This document shows, in pieces, positions 6,242 through 13,228 of a stretch of 16,587 nt of DNA. Source of the stretch: Acidobacteriota bacterium (GTDB lineage: Bacteria > Acidobacteriota > Terriglobia > UBA7540); NCBI GenBank assembly GCA_021827245.1, contig JAKAWN010000114.1:1-16587 (forward strand), read 5' to 3'. Positions within the stretch are counted from its first letter, which is position 1; each line of letters opens with the position of its first letter. The notes beneath the pieces are model-generated. The model ran no database searches, was not told the origin of the DNA, and was given only the letters and a program-made list of their open reading frames with translations. The position numbers and the translations under genes are program-made.

Positions 6242-7201
6242 TTGAGCGCTCCCACTCTCATTCTTGGCGGGACGGGTAGTTTCGGCTGCGCGGTTGCGCA
6301 AGAGCTGCTTCGACGCGGCCTGGCTGCGCGCTGCCTGGTTCGGGATCTCGCAAAGGCCTCCTTGCTCCTGGGAGAAGATCCGAACCTCGAGCTGATCCAG
6401 GGCGACGTGCAGGACTCGCAAACCCTGATTCGTGCCGCAGAGGGCTGCCACGCGATTATTCACGCCGTTAACTACCCCTATCCCCAATGGGTGCCCAATA
6501 TGGCCCGGGCCACCGCGCACGTGATTGCGGCGGCGCGTGCCGCCAACGCCACCATCCTGTTTCCGGGCAACGTCTATGGACTGGGGCCCCAATGCTCTGC
6601 TCCTTTGCCCGAAGATGCCCCGAACCAGCCCGCAGGACACAAAGGCGAACTGCGTGTCACGCTTGAAGAATCCCTGCGCGACGCTGCCGAGGAAGGCTCC
6701 GTTCGCGTCATTGTCCTGCGCGCCGGCGACTACTTTGGGCCAACCGTCCGCAATGGGCTGGTCGATCCTATCTTTGGAAACGCCGCGCAAGGCAAACCGA
6801 TGCGGGCGCTCGGCAATCTGGAGGCTGCGCATCAATGGGCTTTTGTCCCGGACCTGGCACGTGCGGCGCTGAAGCTTCTGGCGATCGAGGAAAATCTGAA
6901 CGCTTACGAGGTGTTCAATTTTTCCGGCAATGTCGCCAGCCCCGAGCGGGAGTTTCTGGAACAGATCGCCCAGCAGGCCGGAAAAGCGAACCTGGCGATC
7001 CGCGTGCTGCCGTGGTCGGCGCTGAAGGTGGCGGCCATGTTTGACGCGACGGTCCGGGAACTGATGGAGCTTTGCTACCTGTTTGATCAAAGCGTGATTC
7101 TTGACGGCTCAAAGCTGCGGCGGACTCTGCCGGATTTTAAAGAAACTCCGATTGCGGAGGCGATCCGGGTGACGCTTGAATGCTGTCAGGCCGCAGCGTG
7201 A
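6242..7201 (+). CDS. NAD(P)-binding epimerase/dehydratase-like protein (atypical extended SDR)
   Basis: A 319-residue Rossmann-fold protein. The nucleotide-binding glycine motif GGTGSFG is at residues 9-15, and the acidic residue of the GDVQD segment (about 54-58) sits where SDRs contact the adenine. FPGNVYGLGP (107-116) and LRAGDYFGP follow in the order typical of NAD-dependent epimerase/dehydratases. The catalytic Tyr-x-x-x-Lys is not seen: the expected region reads AGHKGELR (131-138) without tyrosine. This places it with atypical extended SDRs, which may bind cofactor without classical chemistry. The start is TTG. AAGG lies eight bases upstream and AGGAGG 15 bases upstream, and no better in-frame start exists. 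The substrate is unknown. The stop at 7199-7201 leads into about 1 kb of repeats. There is no obvious operon partner. Confidence 0.82.
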   Translation: MSAPTLILGGTGSFGCAVAQELLRRGLAARCLVRDLAKASLLLGEDPNLELIQGDVQDSQTLIRAAEGCHAIIHAVNYPYPQWVPNMARATAHVIAAARAANATILFPGNVYGLGPQCSAPLPEDAPNQPAGHKGELRVTLEESLRDAAEEGSVRVIVLRAGDYFGPTVRNGLVDPIFGNAAQGKPMRALGNLEAAHQWAFVPDLARAALKLLAIEENLNAYEVFNFSGNVASPEREFLEQIAQQAGKANLAIRVLPWSALKVAAMFDATVRELMELCYLFDQSVILDGSKLRRTLPDFKETPIAEAIRVTLECCQAAA

Positions 7202-7260
7202 AATCCCCTTTCCGATTGATGTCGGCGCGCCGACATTGGCCCTGTCTAGCCCGCTGCAAG

Positions 7261-7443
7261 TCTCCGGTTCGTTTTTCGGTTCGTTCCGGTTCGTTTTTTA
7301 TGCACTCTAATGTTTTCAACAACTTCCCCGCTTCGTTTTTAGGTTCGTTTCGGTTCGTTTTGGGATGCCAATCATTTATTTTCAATCACTTCTCCGGTTC
7401 GTTTTTGAAAAAACAATGTTTTTTGTCCCAAAAATCCCACTTC
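7261..7443. repeat. GGTTCGTT-rich degenerate tandem array, unit about 65 bases
   Basis: GGTTCGTT occurs exactly at 7266, 7278, 7288, 7342, 7352 and 7396, plus a variant (GCTTCGTT) at 7330. The motifs fall into units that each begin near a CC-GGTTCGTTTTT block and end in AACTTC or CACTTC: about 7263-7326, 7327-7392 and 7393-7443. The 16-mer TCTCCGGTTCGTTTTT recurs identically at 7261 and 7391. The minus-strand translation is Asn-Glu-Pro/Lys-Thr-rich (KNEPERTEKRT, KTNRNEPKNE). I recall similar low-complexity hypothetical proteins from acidobacterial assemblies. The composition is AT-rich compared with the flanking genes. Confidence 0.7.
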
Positions 7444-7650
7444 GCAGCGGCGTGAAGTTGATAAGTGTTCTGAAAACAATGGCTTGCCTGAGGTTTGAAG
7501 GCGGGGATGAACTCCGGGAACGGCGGGCATCGTTTTTGCTCTCTTCCGGGCGGATCAGCTTCAAAAAGCCCGGCCAGAAGTCACTTTTGTAGTCTACATT
7601 ATCCCCGCCCGGAAGTCAAGAGATTTCTTCCGCTTCCCCGCCCTCATTCG

Positions 7651-7664
7651 ACGCTCATGAGCGT
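7651..7664. repeat. Perfect 14-base palindrome
   Basis: ACGCTCATGAGCGT is self-complementary over all 14 positions. It could be an operator, the centre of a decayed repeat, or chance. There is no adjacent gene start: the nearest plus-strand start is about 590 bases away. No function is assigned. Confidence 0.4.
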
Positions 7665-7798
7665 GCCGGAGGACACGCCATTTTAATCTCCGTGATCAGC
7701 GAAGCTGAAAGGGATTAGGATGGCGAGGTGGCACCGCCGGCCTGATATTACGCCAACAATCTGCTTCTTCGCGTGAACAATGGTTCGCCTCTGTCGGT

Positions 7799-7903
7799 AG
7801 TGACTCAATTTGATTTGTGGCACGAGCGTCCTCGCCCGTGCTGCCCTCAAAACACACGGCCAAGATGGCCGTGCCACAGAATACGAAACGAACTGAGTCA
7901 CCA
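7799..7903. mobile_element. MITE-like double-hairpin element, copy 1
   Basis: The element of about 102 bases is bounded by perfect terminal inverted repeats, GTGACTCA (7800-7807) and TGAGTCAC (7894-7901). Inside these, GTGGCACG (7817-7824) pairs with CGTGCCAC (7870-7877). The interior carries two hairpins: GCACG-a-GCG-tcct-CGC-c-CGTGC (7820-7841) and CACGGCCA-aga-TGGCCGTG (7855-7873). A second copy in the opposite orientation is at 16506-16587. Minus-strand translation gives GTAILAV...EDARAT, a spurious peptide I recognise from many Acidobacteriota, Verrucomicrobiota and Planctomycetota assemblies. No transposase is encoded, so any movement would need one in trans. Confidence 0.75.
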
Positions 7904-7996
7904 CACTGCATTCGGCACAGAGCGGCGTCCTCCAGGCTCTGCGAAGGGCATCAGGTACGATGAACGCTCATTGCCGAAATGGGCGATGCGCGAAAT

Positions 7997-8024
7997 CGCA
8001 GATCGCAAACATCATCGATCTGCG
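7997..8024. repeat. Inverted repeat, nine-base arms
   Basis: CGCAGATCG (7997-8005) and CGATCTGCG (8016-8024) are perfect reverse complements around a ten-base loop. The site lies about 230 bases upstream of the glycosidase-like gene at 8258. A ten-base centre separation is compatible with a dimeric regulator site or a transcript hairpin; the sequence does not say which. There is no T-run, so a simple terminator is unlikely. Confidence 0.4.
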
Positions 8025-8166
8025 CCAGCCACGCATTTGATTCACGGTCGGCGTTCGTCCCGCCTTCGAGAGAAAAGCCGCGGACCGATATCGGAGGTCC
8101 TCGCTACCCACCGCTTGTCCTGAGCGGGGATAAAATCGCGTGAATCACAAGTCGCCGCTGGCGTGC

Positions 8167-8172
8167 TATGAT
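8167..8172 (+). promoter_or_regulatory. Candidate extended -10 box upstream of the glycosidase-like gene
   Basis: TATGAT at 8167-8172 is preceded by TG one base upstream (TGCTATGAT), forming an extended -10 element. Such elements can function without a good -35, and none is seen here. It would give a leader of about 80 bases before the ATG at 8258. Confidence 0.3.
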
Positions 8173-8257
8173 GTGCGCCTGAGCGGGCCAGGCTTGCTCG
8201 ATGGAAAAGGCAAGCGGGTCGCCCGAATCCATCCAACACACAGGGAGAATTTGAACC

Positions 8258-10651
8258 ATGCTCAGCCGACGACAGATGCTTGCCACGGCGCTTTCGCTCA
8301 CCCTAGATGCTGCGGCGAGGTCCAGCCTCATCGATGGCTTTCCTTTGCAGGAAACGGCGGCGGAGTCTGCGTATCCCATACCCGGCGACCGTTGGATGGA
8401 AATCGATCTGTACTGGTTTGAAGAGAAGGACATTGCAGGATCGGTCCGGCAGTTCTGGGACCGTTTTCTGCCGCTCTATGCCGGAGTGCCGGGAGATCGC
8501 GGAGTGATTCTGAATGTGGGCTGGACGGTTGCGTGCGTCATGGAGTGGTCCGGCAATCTCGGCCAGCGCATCACGCTGCCCAAAGGAACCGGTGAGGAGC
8601 ATTGGGTGGACGAGCGAGCGGCGCTCACCGGCACCACCGCCCAGCGCATGCGCGAATGGAAAGCTCGGTTCGCCAGGCCGCTTCTTGTGCCGCACCGGGG
8701 TTATGGGCCGTGGACGTACGGTGACTTGAAGCAACTGGCCGCAACGCTGCGCCAGGAGGGCGGCCTGCGCGGCGTCAGCGGGTTCAAAGTGGGCATCCTG
8801 AACTATGCCTGGCCGGAAGCTTATGGCGAGCTGGCGCCCTGGGCCAAACGGCATTCTGAGGCATTTGCCGCGCCTGCGTGCTCGGCCGGATACCGCCCGC
8901 GCTATTTCGATCTCACCGCCAGGCTTCATGCCGACCCCGCTCACCTGGGAGCACATCCCTCGGGGATTCCGGCAGGATTGCCGGCCCACCGGGCCTATGC
9001 GGAGCAGTGGGGCAGCCTTTCAAAAGCGGCGGGATTGCAGGCCATTATGCTGCGGGATTCCTTTGGATTTCCGGTGCCGTATTGGCGTTCCGGCCCGTGG
9101 GGCAGAGACGCTCCTTCGCCGGAGGCCATCCACAAAGCGACCCGTGACGTTGCCCTCTTTGTACGCGAAACCAAGCAGGCAAATCCTGAAGCCCTGGTGA
9201 TGATGTACTCGAACGCCGCCAGCGCCGTTGGTGACTGGCGCTCGAACGGCCTGGACCTGGAAACGCTGGCCGGCGAGGGATATCTTGACATCTTTGTCGA
9301 CCAGACGTGGGCCGGCGCGTGGAACGAGGTGGGCGTCCGCCAGAACGATTTCTGGAACAATCCCATCCTGGGCTATACCTATCAACTCTGCTACCTGCTG
9401 CTGCACGCCGCGATTCTGGCCAGGACGAAGGTCCGGCACTATCCGCTGACTGAGACTTTCGACGCCTGGGAATCCTGGGATGTGATTCACACCGGGCCGG
9501 AACGCCTGCGCTGGGAGATCTGGGCGTATGCGCATGCCGGGGTGAAGACGCCGCGCGGGCTGAAGATGCCTGCGGGGTCCTACATCTCCTGGGCAAACCA
9601 GGGAAAGCGGCTGCTCTCAGTGGACGACGTTCATTTCCTCTCAAGCCATCTCAACGAGGCCATTGCCGATGCCCGCCGCACAACGGAACTGCTGGGGCCG
9701 ACGCTGGTCTATTCGCGCGAGGCCATGCAATGGCAAATCAACCATGCGGCACCCAACCGGGATGTCAAGGAGTGGATCGATGAGCAGGCCGGCTCGGTTA
9801 TCAAGTGGCCGGTTCCCATCCTTTCCGTCACTCGAATGGAGTGGCTTTCACGGGTCAAGTCGCCCTTGTTCATCCTACAGACGCCCTCGCATCTTGCTTC
9901 GCGGCAAACAGCCGAGATTGTCCAACTGATCCGACAAGGACATCCTGTGGCCATCTTCGGAAGCCCGGCGGGAGGAATCGATCCGGAACTCGCAAAACCT
10001 GGGGGCCTGGCATGGAGCGGCGGTCCGGTGGAAAAACAGGCCAGGGTTCAGGCGGCAACCGCTACGGCTTTCGGCCGCACACTGGCAGGGAATGTCTCAG
10101 GCAGATTCAACACGTTCCAGCGGCTCAGCCGAAACAAGGCTACAGCGGGCGCCGAGACTGTTTACTCCGTAGAAGCGAGCCCAGTGTTGACCGTAAATAC
10201 AACGGACGGAAAGCGGATCGTGATGTGGGACCCACCCGGAATCGAGCACGAGTCCGATGCGCCCCTTTCCGAATACTGGGGCGGCAGCGCGGAGGCCTAT
10301 GTGCTTGCCGCAGGCGCGCTGAACTACCTGCTATCGAGACGTGGCGGCCTGCACGCAAGAGACCTTGATCTGAACCAGACCTTGAATGTAACAGCCTGGC
10401 GCACGGAGCACGGCCGGGTGTGCATCATGGCTGCCAACCTGGAGGAGGGCCTGCGCAACGATGCGGATATGAGTCGCCACGCAGTTCTTGTGCTGCCCAA
10501 GTCCTGGCGGCTTGTGGGTTGGAGCGATGCCTGGACCCGCAGGAAATACGCGGCCAGGGATGGCCTGTTGAAGATCGATCTGGCCCAGGCTGCTTCAAAA
10601 TTGCTGGTTGCCCGCGTCAAGCAACGCGCGAGGCTGGAACCGGGTCCATAA
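8258..10651 (+). CDS. Large, probably Tat-exported protein with glycoside-hydrolase-like architecture; unassigned family
   Basis: A 797-residue protein. The amino terminus MLSRRQMLATALSLTLDAAA fits a twin-arginine signal (SRRxxL, then a short hydrophobic stretch), suggesting folded export. The start has AGGGAGA about ten bases upstream. I do not recognise a named family. The order of segments recalls clan GH-A/GH42-type enzymes: a probable TIM barrel at about 110-450, a Rossmann or glutamine-amidotransferase-like middle (about 515-640; SPLFILQTPSHLA..QTAEIVQLIRQGHPVAIFGSPAGG), and a beta-rich end (about 690-780; GRVCIMAANLEE, HAVLVLPKSWRLVGW). Candidate acidic catalytic residues on strand ends are Asp267 (IMLRDSFG) and Glu399 (YPLTETFDAWESW). 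Tryptophans are plentiful (WTYGDL, YAWPEAY, DQTWAGAW, WEIWAY), as in carbohydrate clefts. The enzyme class is an inference. The gene stands alone and is convergent with the CPBP gene. Confidence 0.72.
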   Translation: MLSRRQMLATALSLTLDAAARSSLIDGFPLQETAAESAYPIPGDRWMEIDLYWFEEKDIAGSVRQFWDRFLPLYAGVPGDRGVILNVGWTVACVMEWSGNLGQRITLPKGTGEEHWVDERAALTGTTAQRMREWKARFARPLLVPHRGYGPWTYGDLKQLAATLRQEGGLRGVSGFKVGILNYAWPEAYGELAPWAKRHSEAFAAPACSAGYRPRYFDLTARLHADPAHLGAHPSGIPAGLPAHRAYAEQWGSLSKAAGLQAIMLRDSFGFPVPYWRSGPWGRDAPSPEAIHKATRDVALFVRETKQANPEALVMMYSNAASAVGDWRSNGLDLETLAGEGYLDIFVDQTWAGAWNEVGVRQNDFWNNPILGYTYQLCYLLLHAAILARTKVRHYPLTETFDAWESWDVIHTGPERLRWEIWAYAHAGVKTPRGLKMPAGSYISWANQGKRLLSVDDVHFLSSHLNEAIADARRTTELLGPTLVYSREAMQWQINHAAPNRDVKEWIDEQAGSVIKWPVPILSVTRMEWLSRVKSPLFILQTPSHLASRQTAEIVQLIRQGHPVAIFGSPAGGIDPELAKPGGLAWSGGPVEKQARVQAATATAFGRTLAGNVSGRFNTFQRLSRNKATAGAETVYSVEASPVLTVNTTDGKRIVMWDPPGIEHESDAPLSEYWGGSAEAYVLAAGALNYLLSRRGGLHARDLDLNQTLNVTAWRTEHGRVCIMAANLEEGLRNDADMSRHAVLVLPKSWRLVGWSDAWTRRKYAARDGLLKIDLAQAASKLLVARVKQRARLEPGP

Positions 10652-10753
10652 CACGATTCCCCGCCCGCACGGCCTGAACGGTTCTTGAGCCTGCCGCGAC
10701 TCCGAAGCGCCATCGTCAGGAACAACGCGTTCTGGCGGAACGTCTTTCCATCA

Positions 10754-11731
10754 TCAAAACCAGAAGTGCCAGACAGTATCGACCATCGCGTGGGCGAAAG
10801 CTGAGGCGGAGGTGCGTTTTTGCAGGCGCCAGGAGTTGCCGTAGAAGAGTCCGGCCAATGTGGCCATTATGGCGTAACGCCAATTGGGGACGGGCGCATG
10901 ATGGAGGTGCGAGAGGCCAAAGATAACCGAAGCCAGCAGGAGCCCGTACCTGCCACGGCGTGGCCCCTGGAAGGTCTTCACAAGGAGGTTCTGGAGAACT
11001 CCCCGGAACAGGAATTCTTCCGGAATGGCCACCGTCAGATACGTGCCCACATAGTCGGCAACGAAGGCGAACAAGTTGAAGTGTTGGGCGTGCGGATGGA
11101 TAAAGTGCAGAGCCATTCCGAGTGGAATGGCCAGGACGGTGAAGGCGATGAAATTCAGCCCGCCCGCCTTCACGTCTCCCTTCGTAAAGATGAGTTTGTA
11201 TCCGACGTCCTTTAGATTGCGGATGACGAGGAAGGCATAGGCTCCCACACAAACGCAGAAGATGGGCCGGAAGACGTAAATGTCTTCAGGCCAGACCCAG
11301 ATGCCGGTCAGCCATTCGGCGGCTACCGGCCATCCGAGGCTTAGCATGGCGGCGAAATCGCGCCAACTGGCACGGTCAGCAGAATGCACGCGGTCAGGAA
11401 GCAGCAGAAGCGTCGGCACGGCAATGTAGGCGATGAGTTTGCCGAGCGCCACAAAGGAAAAAGTAGCCGTGCTGAGGGCCAGCACAAGATAGGGCACGAG
11501 AAGGACAAACGGCATCAGAAGGGCTGACCATATCGAAGCAAGAGCCCATTTCCTCAGGTGGTCGACAAAGTCTGGTTGTGCGAAAGCCACAAATGCGCCG
11601 AGCAGGAGCGCAAGCGATTCAAACAATGCCGCCAGCCGCCACGGGTCGATATGGATTTGCGCCAGGAGGATGGCTTCGGCCACCCCCGCAATGACAGTGA
11701 GGCCCGCCAGGGCCAGGAGGCTCTTTTTCAT
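10754..11731 (-). CDS. CPBP-family intramembrane metalloprotease
   Basis: A 325-residue polytopic membrane protein with about eight hydrophobic segments, starting MKKSLLALAGLTVIAGVAEAILLAQ. The CPBP (Abi, PF02517) signatures are all present near the carboxy terminus: EE-x-x-x-R as PEEFLFRG (Glu238, Glu239, Arg243), F-x-x-x-H as FGLSH (Phe271-His275), and the final H-x-x-x-D as HAMVD (His314-Asp318). These residues form the intramembrane active site in eukaryotic Rce1-type relatives. Bacterial members cleave membrane peptides or act in immunity and secretion; the substrate here is unknown. The start is three bases after the stop of the M16-like gene upstream, so translation is very probably coupled to it. 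This is the last gene of the minus-strand cluster. No clear terminator follows before the convergent gene ending at 10651. Confidence 0.9.
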   Translation of the reverse strand: MKKSLLALAGLTVIAGVAEAILLAQIHIDPWRLAALFESLALLLGAFVAFAQPDFVDHLRKWALASIWSALLMPFVLLVPYLVLALSTATFSFVALGKLIAYIAVPTLLLLPDRVHSADRASWRDFAAMLSLGWPVAAEWLTGIWVWPEDIYVFRPIFCVCVGAYAFLVIRNLKDVGYKLIFTKGDVKAGGLNFIAFTVLAIPLGMALHFIHPHAQHFNLFAFVADYVGTYLTVAIPEEFLFRGVLQNLLVKTFQGPRRGRYGLLLASVIFGLSHLHHAPVPNWRYAIMATLAGLFYGNSWRLQKRTSASAFAHAMVDTVWHFWF

Positions 11732-11734
11732 CCG

Positions 11735-13228
11735 CTACCTTCCGGGAGCGGGACGATCAGCGTTGGTCTTCTGCGGCTCAGGGAACGCATGGCTGACTTC
11801 AGCGATGGGGATTACGCGTACCGCCCCGAGCTTCTTGAGGCCGTTCTTGAACGCGGCGACATTGCCGACGAGAACGATGACATCATTATCAGGATTCAGG
11901 TACTTTCGCGTCACGGCCAGGACATCGGCGGCGGTGAGGGATCGAATTTCCTTGGGAAACTGGGTCCAATAATCAGGCGGGAGGTGATAAAGCATCATCT
12001 CCAGGGCCTGATTGGCGAGTTTGTTCGCGGAATCGAATTGCAGCGCTTCGTGCCCAACCAGGTAATCGCGGGCGTTGCGGAGTTCCCACTGGTTGACTGG
12101 GCGATCGCGAAGTCGCGCGATCTGGCTAAGAACCATTTGAGTGGCCTTGATCGTGTCTGAGGAGCGTGTCGAGGTTTTCGCCACCCAGGCGCCAAGGGAT
12201 GAATAACAGTCGAGGTCGCTGGAAGCTCCGTAGACAAGCCCATGTTGTGTGCGTAGCACGTCAAACAGCCTGTTGGCCGCAGGGCCGCCCAAAACCTGGT
12301 TGGCGACGACCAGGGCGAAATAATCGGGACTGGAGCGCGGAATGCCGAGGTTGGCAACACGGATTTCTGTCTGCACGGCATCCGGCTTGTTGATGACCAC
12401 GACTTCCCGCGAGCGCCGGGGCTGCGGCTTGGGGTGAGGCTCGGCTGGCGGTTGAGGCCCGTTCTTCCATTTACCCAGGAAGCGGGTTGCGAGCCTGAGG
12501 CATTCGGTTTCCGTAATGTCACCGACCACGGCGATAATCGTCCGCGAAGGCCGGTAATACCGCGAATGAAAGTTGATGAGGTCCTGGCGGGTAATGCGCT
12601 CAATCGACTGACGAGTGCCATCCTCCGAGTGGGCATAGTCCGTCCCTGCGAACAGGAAGCGGCGCAGGACCACATCCGCCACATAGCCGGGATCCTGATC
12701 GACCACATCCAGGGCTGAAAGTGTCTGCTTCCGGATGCGTTCAATCTCGCCGGGGGCAAAAGCAGGATGGATCAGGAGGTCGGCGAGCAGATCAAAGGCC
12801 AGCGCCTTGTGGTCTGAAAGAACACTGACATTGGCATAGGACTCGTCCCAGCCGGCGCCCGTATCGATGGAGCCGCCGGCATCGTCAATCGCCTCAGCAA
12901 TCTGATAAGCGCTTTTCCGCTTTGTGCCTTCCGGCAAAAGCCCGGCGACCATGCTTGCCGTTCCCGAGAGCCCTGGTGGGTCGGCCTCCGCTCCAACCTG
13001 AACGATGGCGTAGGTTCTGACAATCGGGACATCGTGGCGCTCGATCAGAACTATACGAAGCCCATTGGGAAGTTCGTGAACGACGGGCATATGGAAGGAA
13101 ACAGCTTCGGGCGGAGGAACCGTGGGAGGCGATTCCTGCGCACGGAGCCTGGCGCTCGCCAGGCCGATGCCGAGCATTGCCGCGACACAAACCACCACCG
13201 TTCTCGGATCTGGCAGCTTCATGCTCAA
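11735..13228 (-). CDS. M16B-family peptidase-like protein lacking the zinc site (inactive partner subunit)
   Basis: A 497-residue exported protein (signal: VVVCVAAMLGIGLASARLRAQ) with two M16 (insulinase-like) halves. The zinc motif is absent: where the partner has HLLEH, this protein reads S92-M-V-A95-G96 (GTASMVAGLLPEGT) at the same spacing, so it cannot bind the metal. It keeps the carboxy-half elements ANRLFDVLRTQHGLVYG, the Arg/Tyr region that inactive M16B subunits contribute to the shared active site. The start is ambiguous. TTG at 13226-13228 overlaps the upstream stop (TTGA) and has AGG six bases upstream; ATG at 13220-13222 lies two codons on. The gene is translationally coupled to the active M16 upstream and to the CPBP gene downstream (three-base gap). 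Split active/inactive M16 pairs of this kind are known, for example in Sphingomonas. Confidence 0.9.
   Translation of the reverse strand: MSMKLPDPRTVVVCVAAMLGIGLASARLRAQESPPTVPPPEAVSFHMPVVHELPNGLRIVLIERHDVPIVRTYAIVQVGAEADPPGLSGTASMVAGLLPEGTKRKSAYQIAEAIDDAGGSIDTGAGWDESYANVSVLSDHKALAFDLLADLLIHPAFAPGEIERIRKQTLSALDVVDQDPGYVADVVLRRFLFAGTDYAHSEDGTRQSIERITRQDLINFHSRYYRPSRTIIAVVGDITETECLRLATRFLGKWKNGPQPPAEPHPKPQPRRSREVVVINKPDAVQTEIRVANLGIPRSSPDYFALVVANQVLGGPAANRLFDVLRTQHGLVYGASSDLDCYSSLGAWVAKTSTRSSDTIKATQMVLSQIARLRDRPVNQWELRNARDYLVGHEALQFDSANKLANQALEMMLYHLPPDYWTQFPKEIRSLTAADVLAVTRKYLNPDNDVIVLVGNVAAFKNGLKKLGAVRVIPIAEVSHAFPEPQKTNADRPAPGR

Larger units (their letters stand above)
7202..8257. other. Long non-coding, repeat-dense intergenic region
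   Basis: More than 1 kb without a supportable gene. In order, it contains a GGTTCG tandem array (7261-7443), a perfect 14-base palindrome (7651-7664), a MITE-like element with terminal inverted repeats (7799-7903), and a nine-base inverted repeat with a ten-base loop (7997-8024). All frames across it lack a ribosome-binding site and have low-complexity or repeat-derived translations. An extended -10 (TG-C-TATGAT, box at 8167-8172) with no good -35 is the best promoter candidate for the following gene. It would give a leader of about 80 bases. Confidence 0.55.

Noticed and set aside
6176..7090. 304-codon minus-strand frame opposite the SDR-like gene
   Set aside because: It is a shadow of the Rossmann-fold gene with no start signal.
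7137..7385. Minus-strand frame encoding a KNEP-rich peptide
   Set aside because: It is explained by the GGTTCG tandem array. It lacks a ribosome-binding site and overlaps the end of the SDR-like gene.
7261..7443. CRISPR array considered for the repeated GGTTCG motifs
   Set aside because: The repeats are short and degenerate, the spacing between motifs is irregular, the intervening DNA is itself repeated, and there are no cas genes nearby.
10728..10742. Possible bidirectional terminator CGTTC-tggcg-GAACG between convergent genes
   Set aside because: The stem is only five bases and no real T-run follows on either strand.
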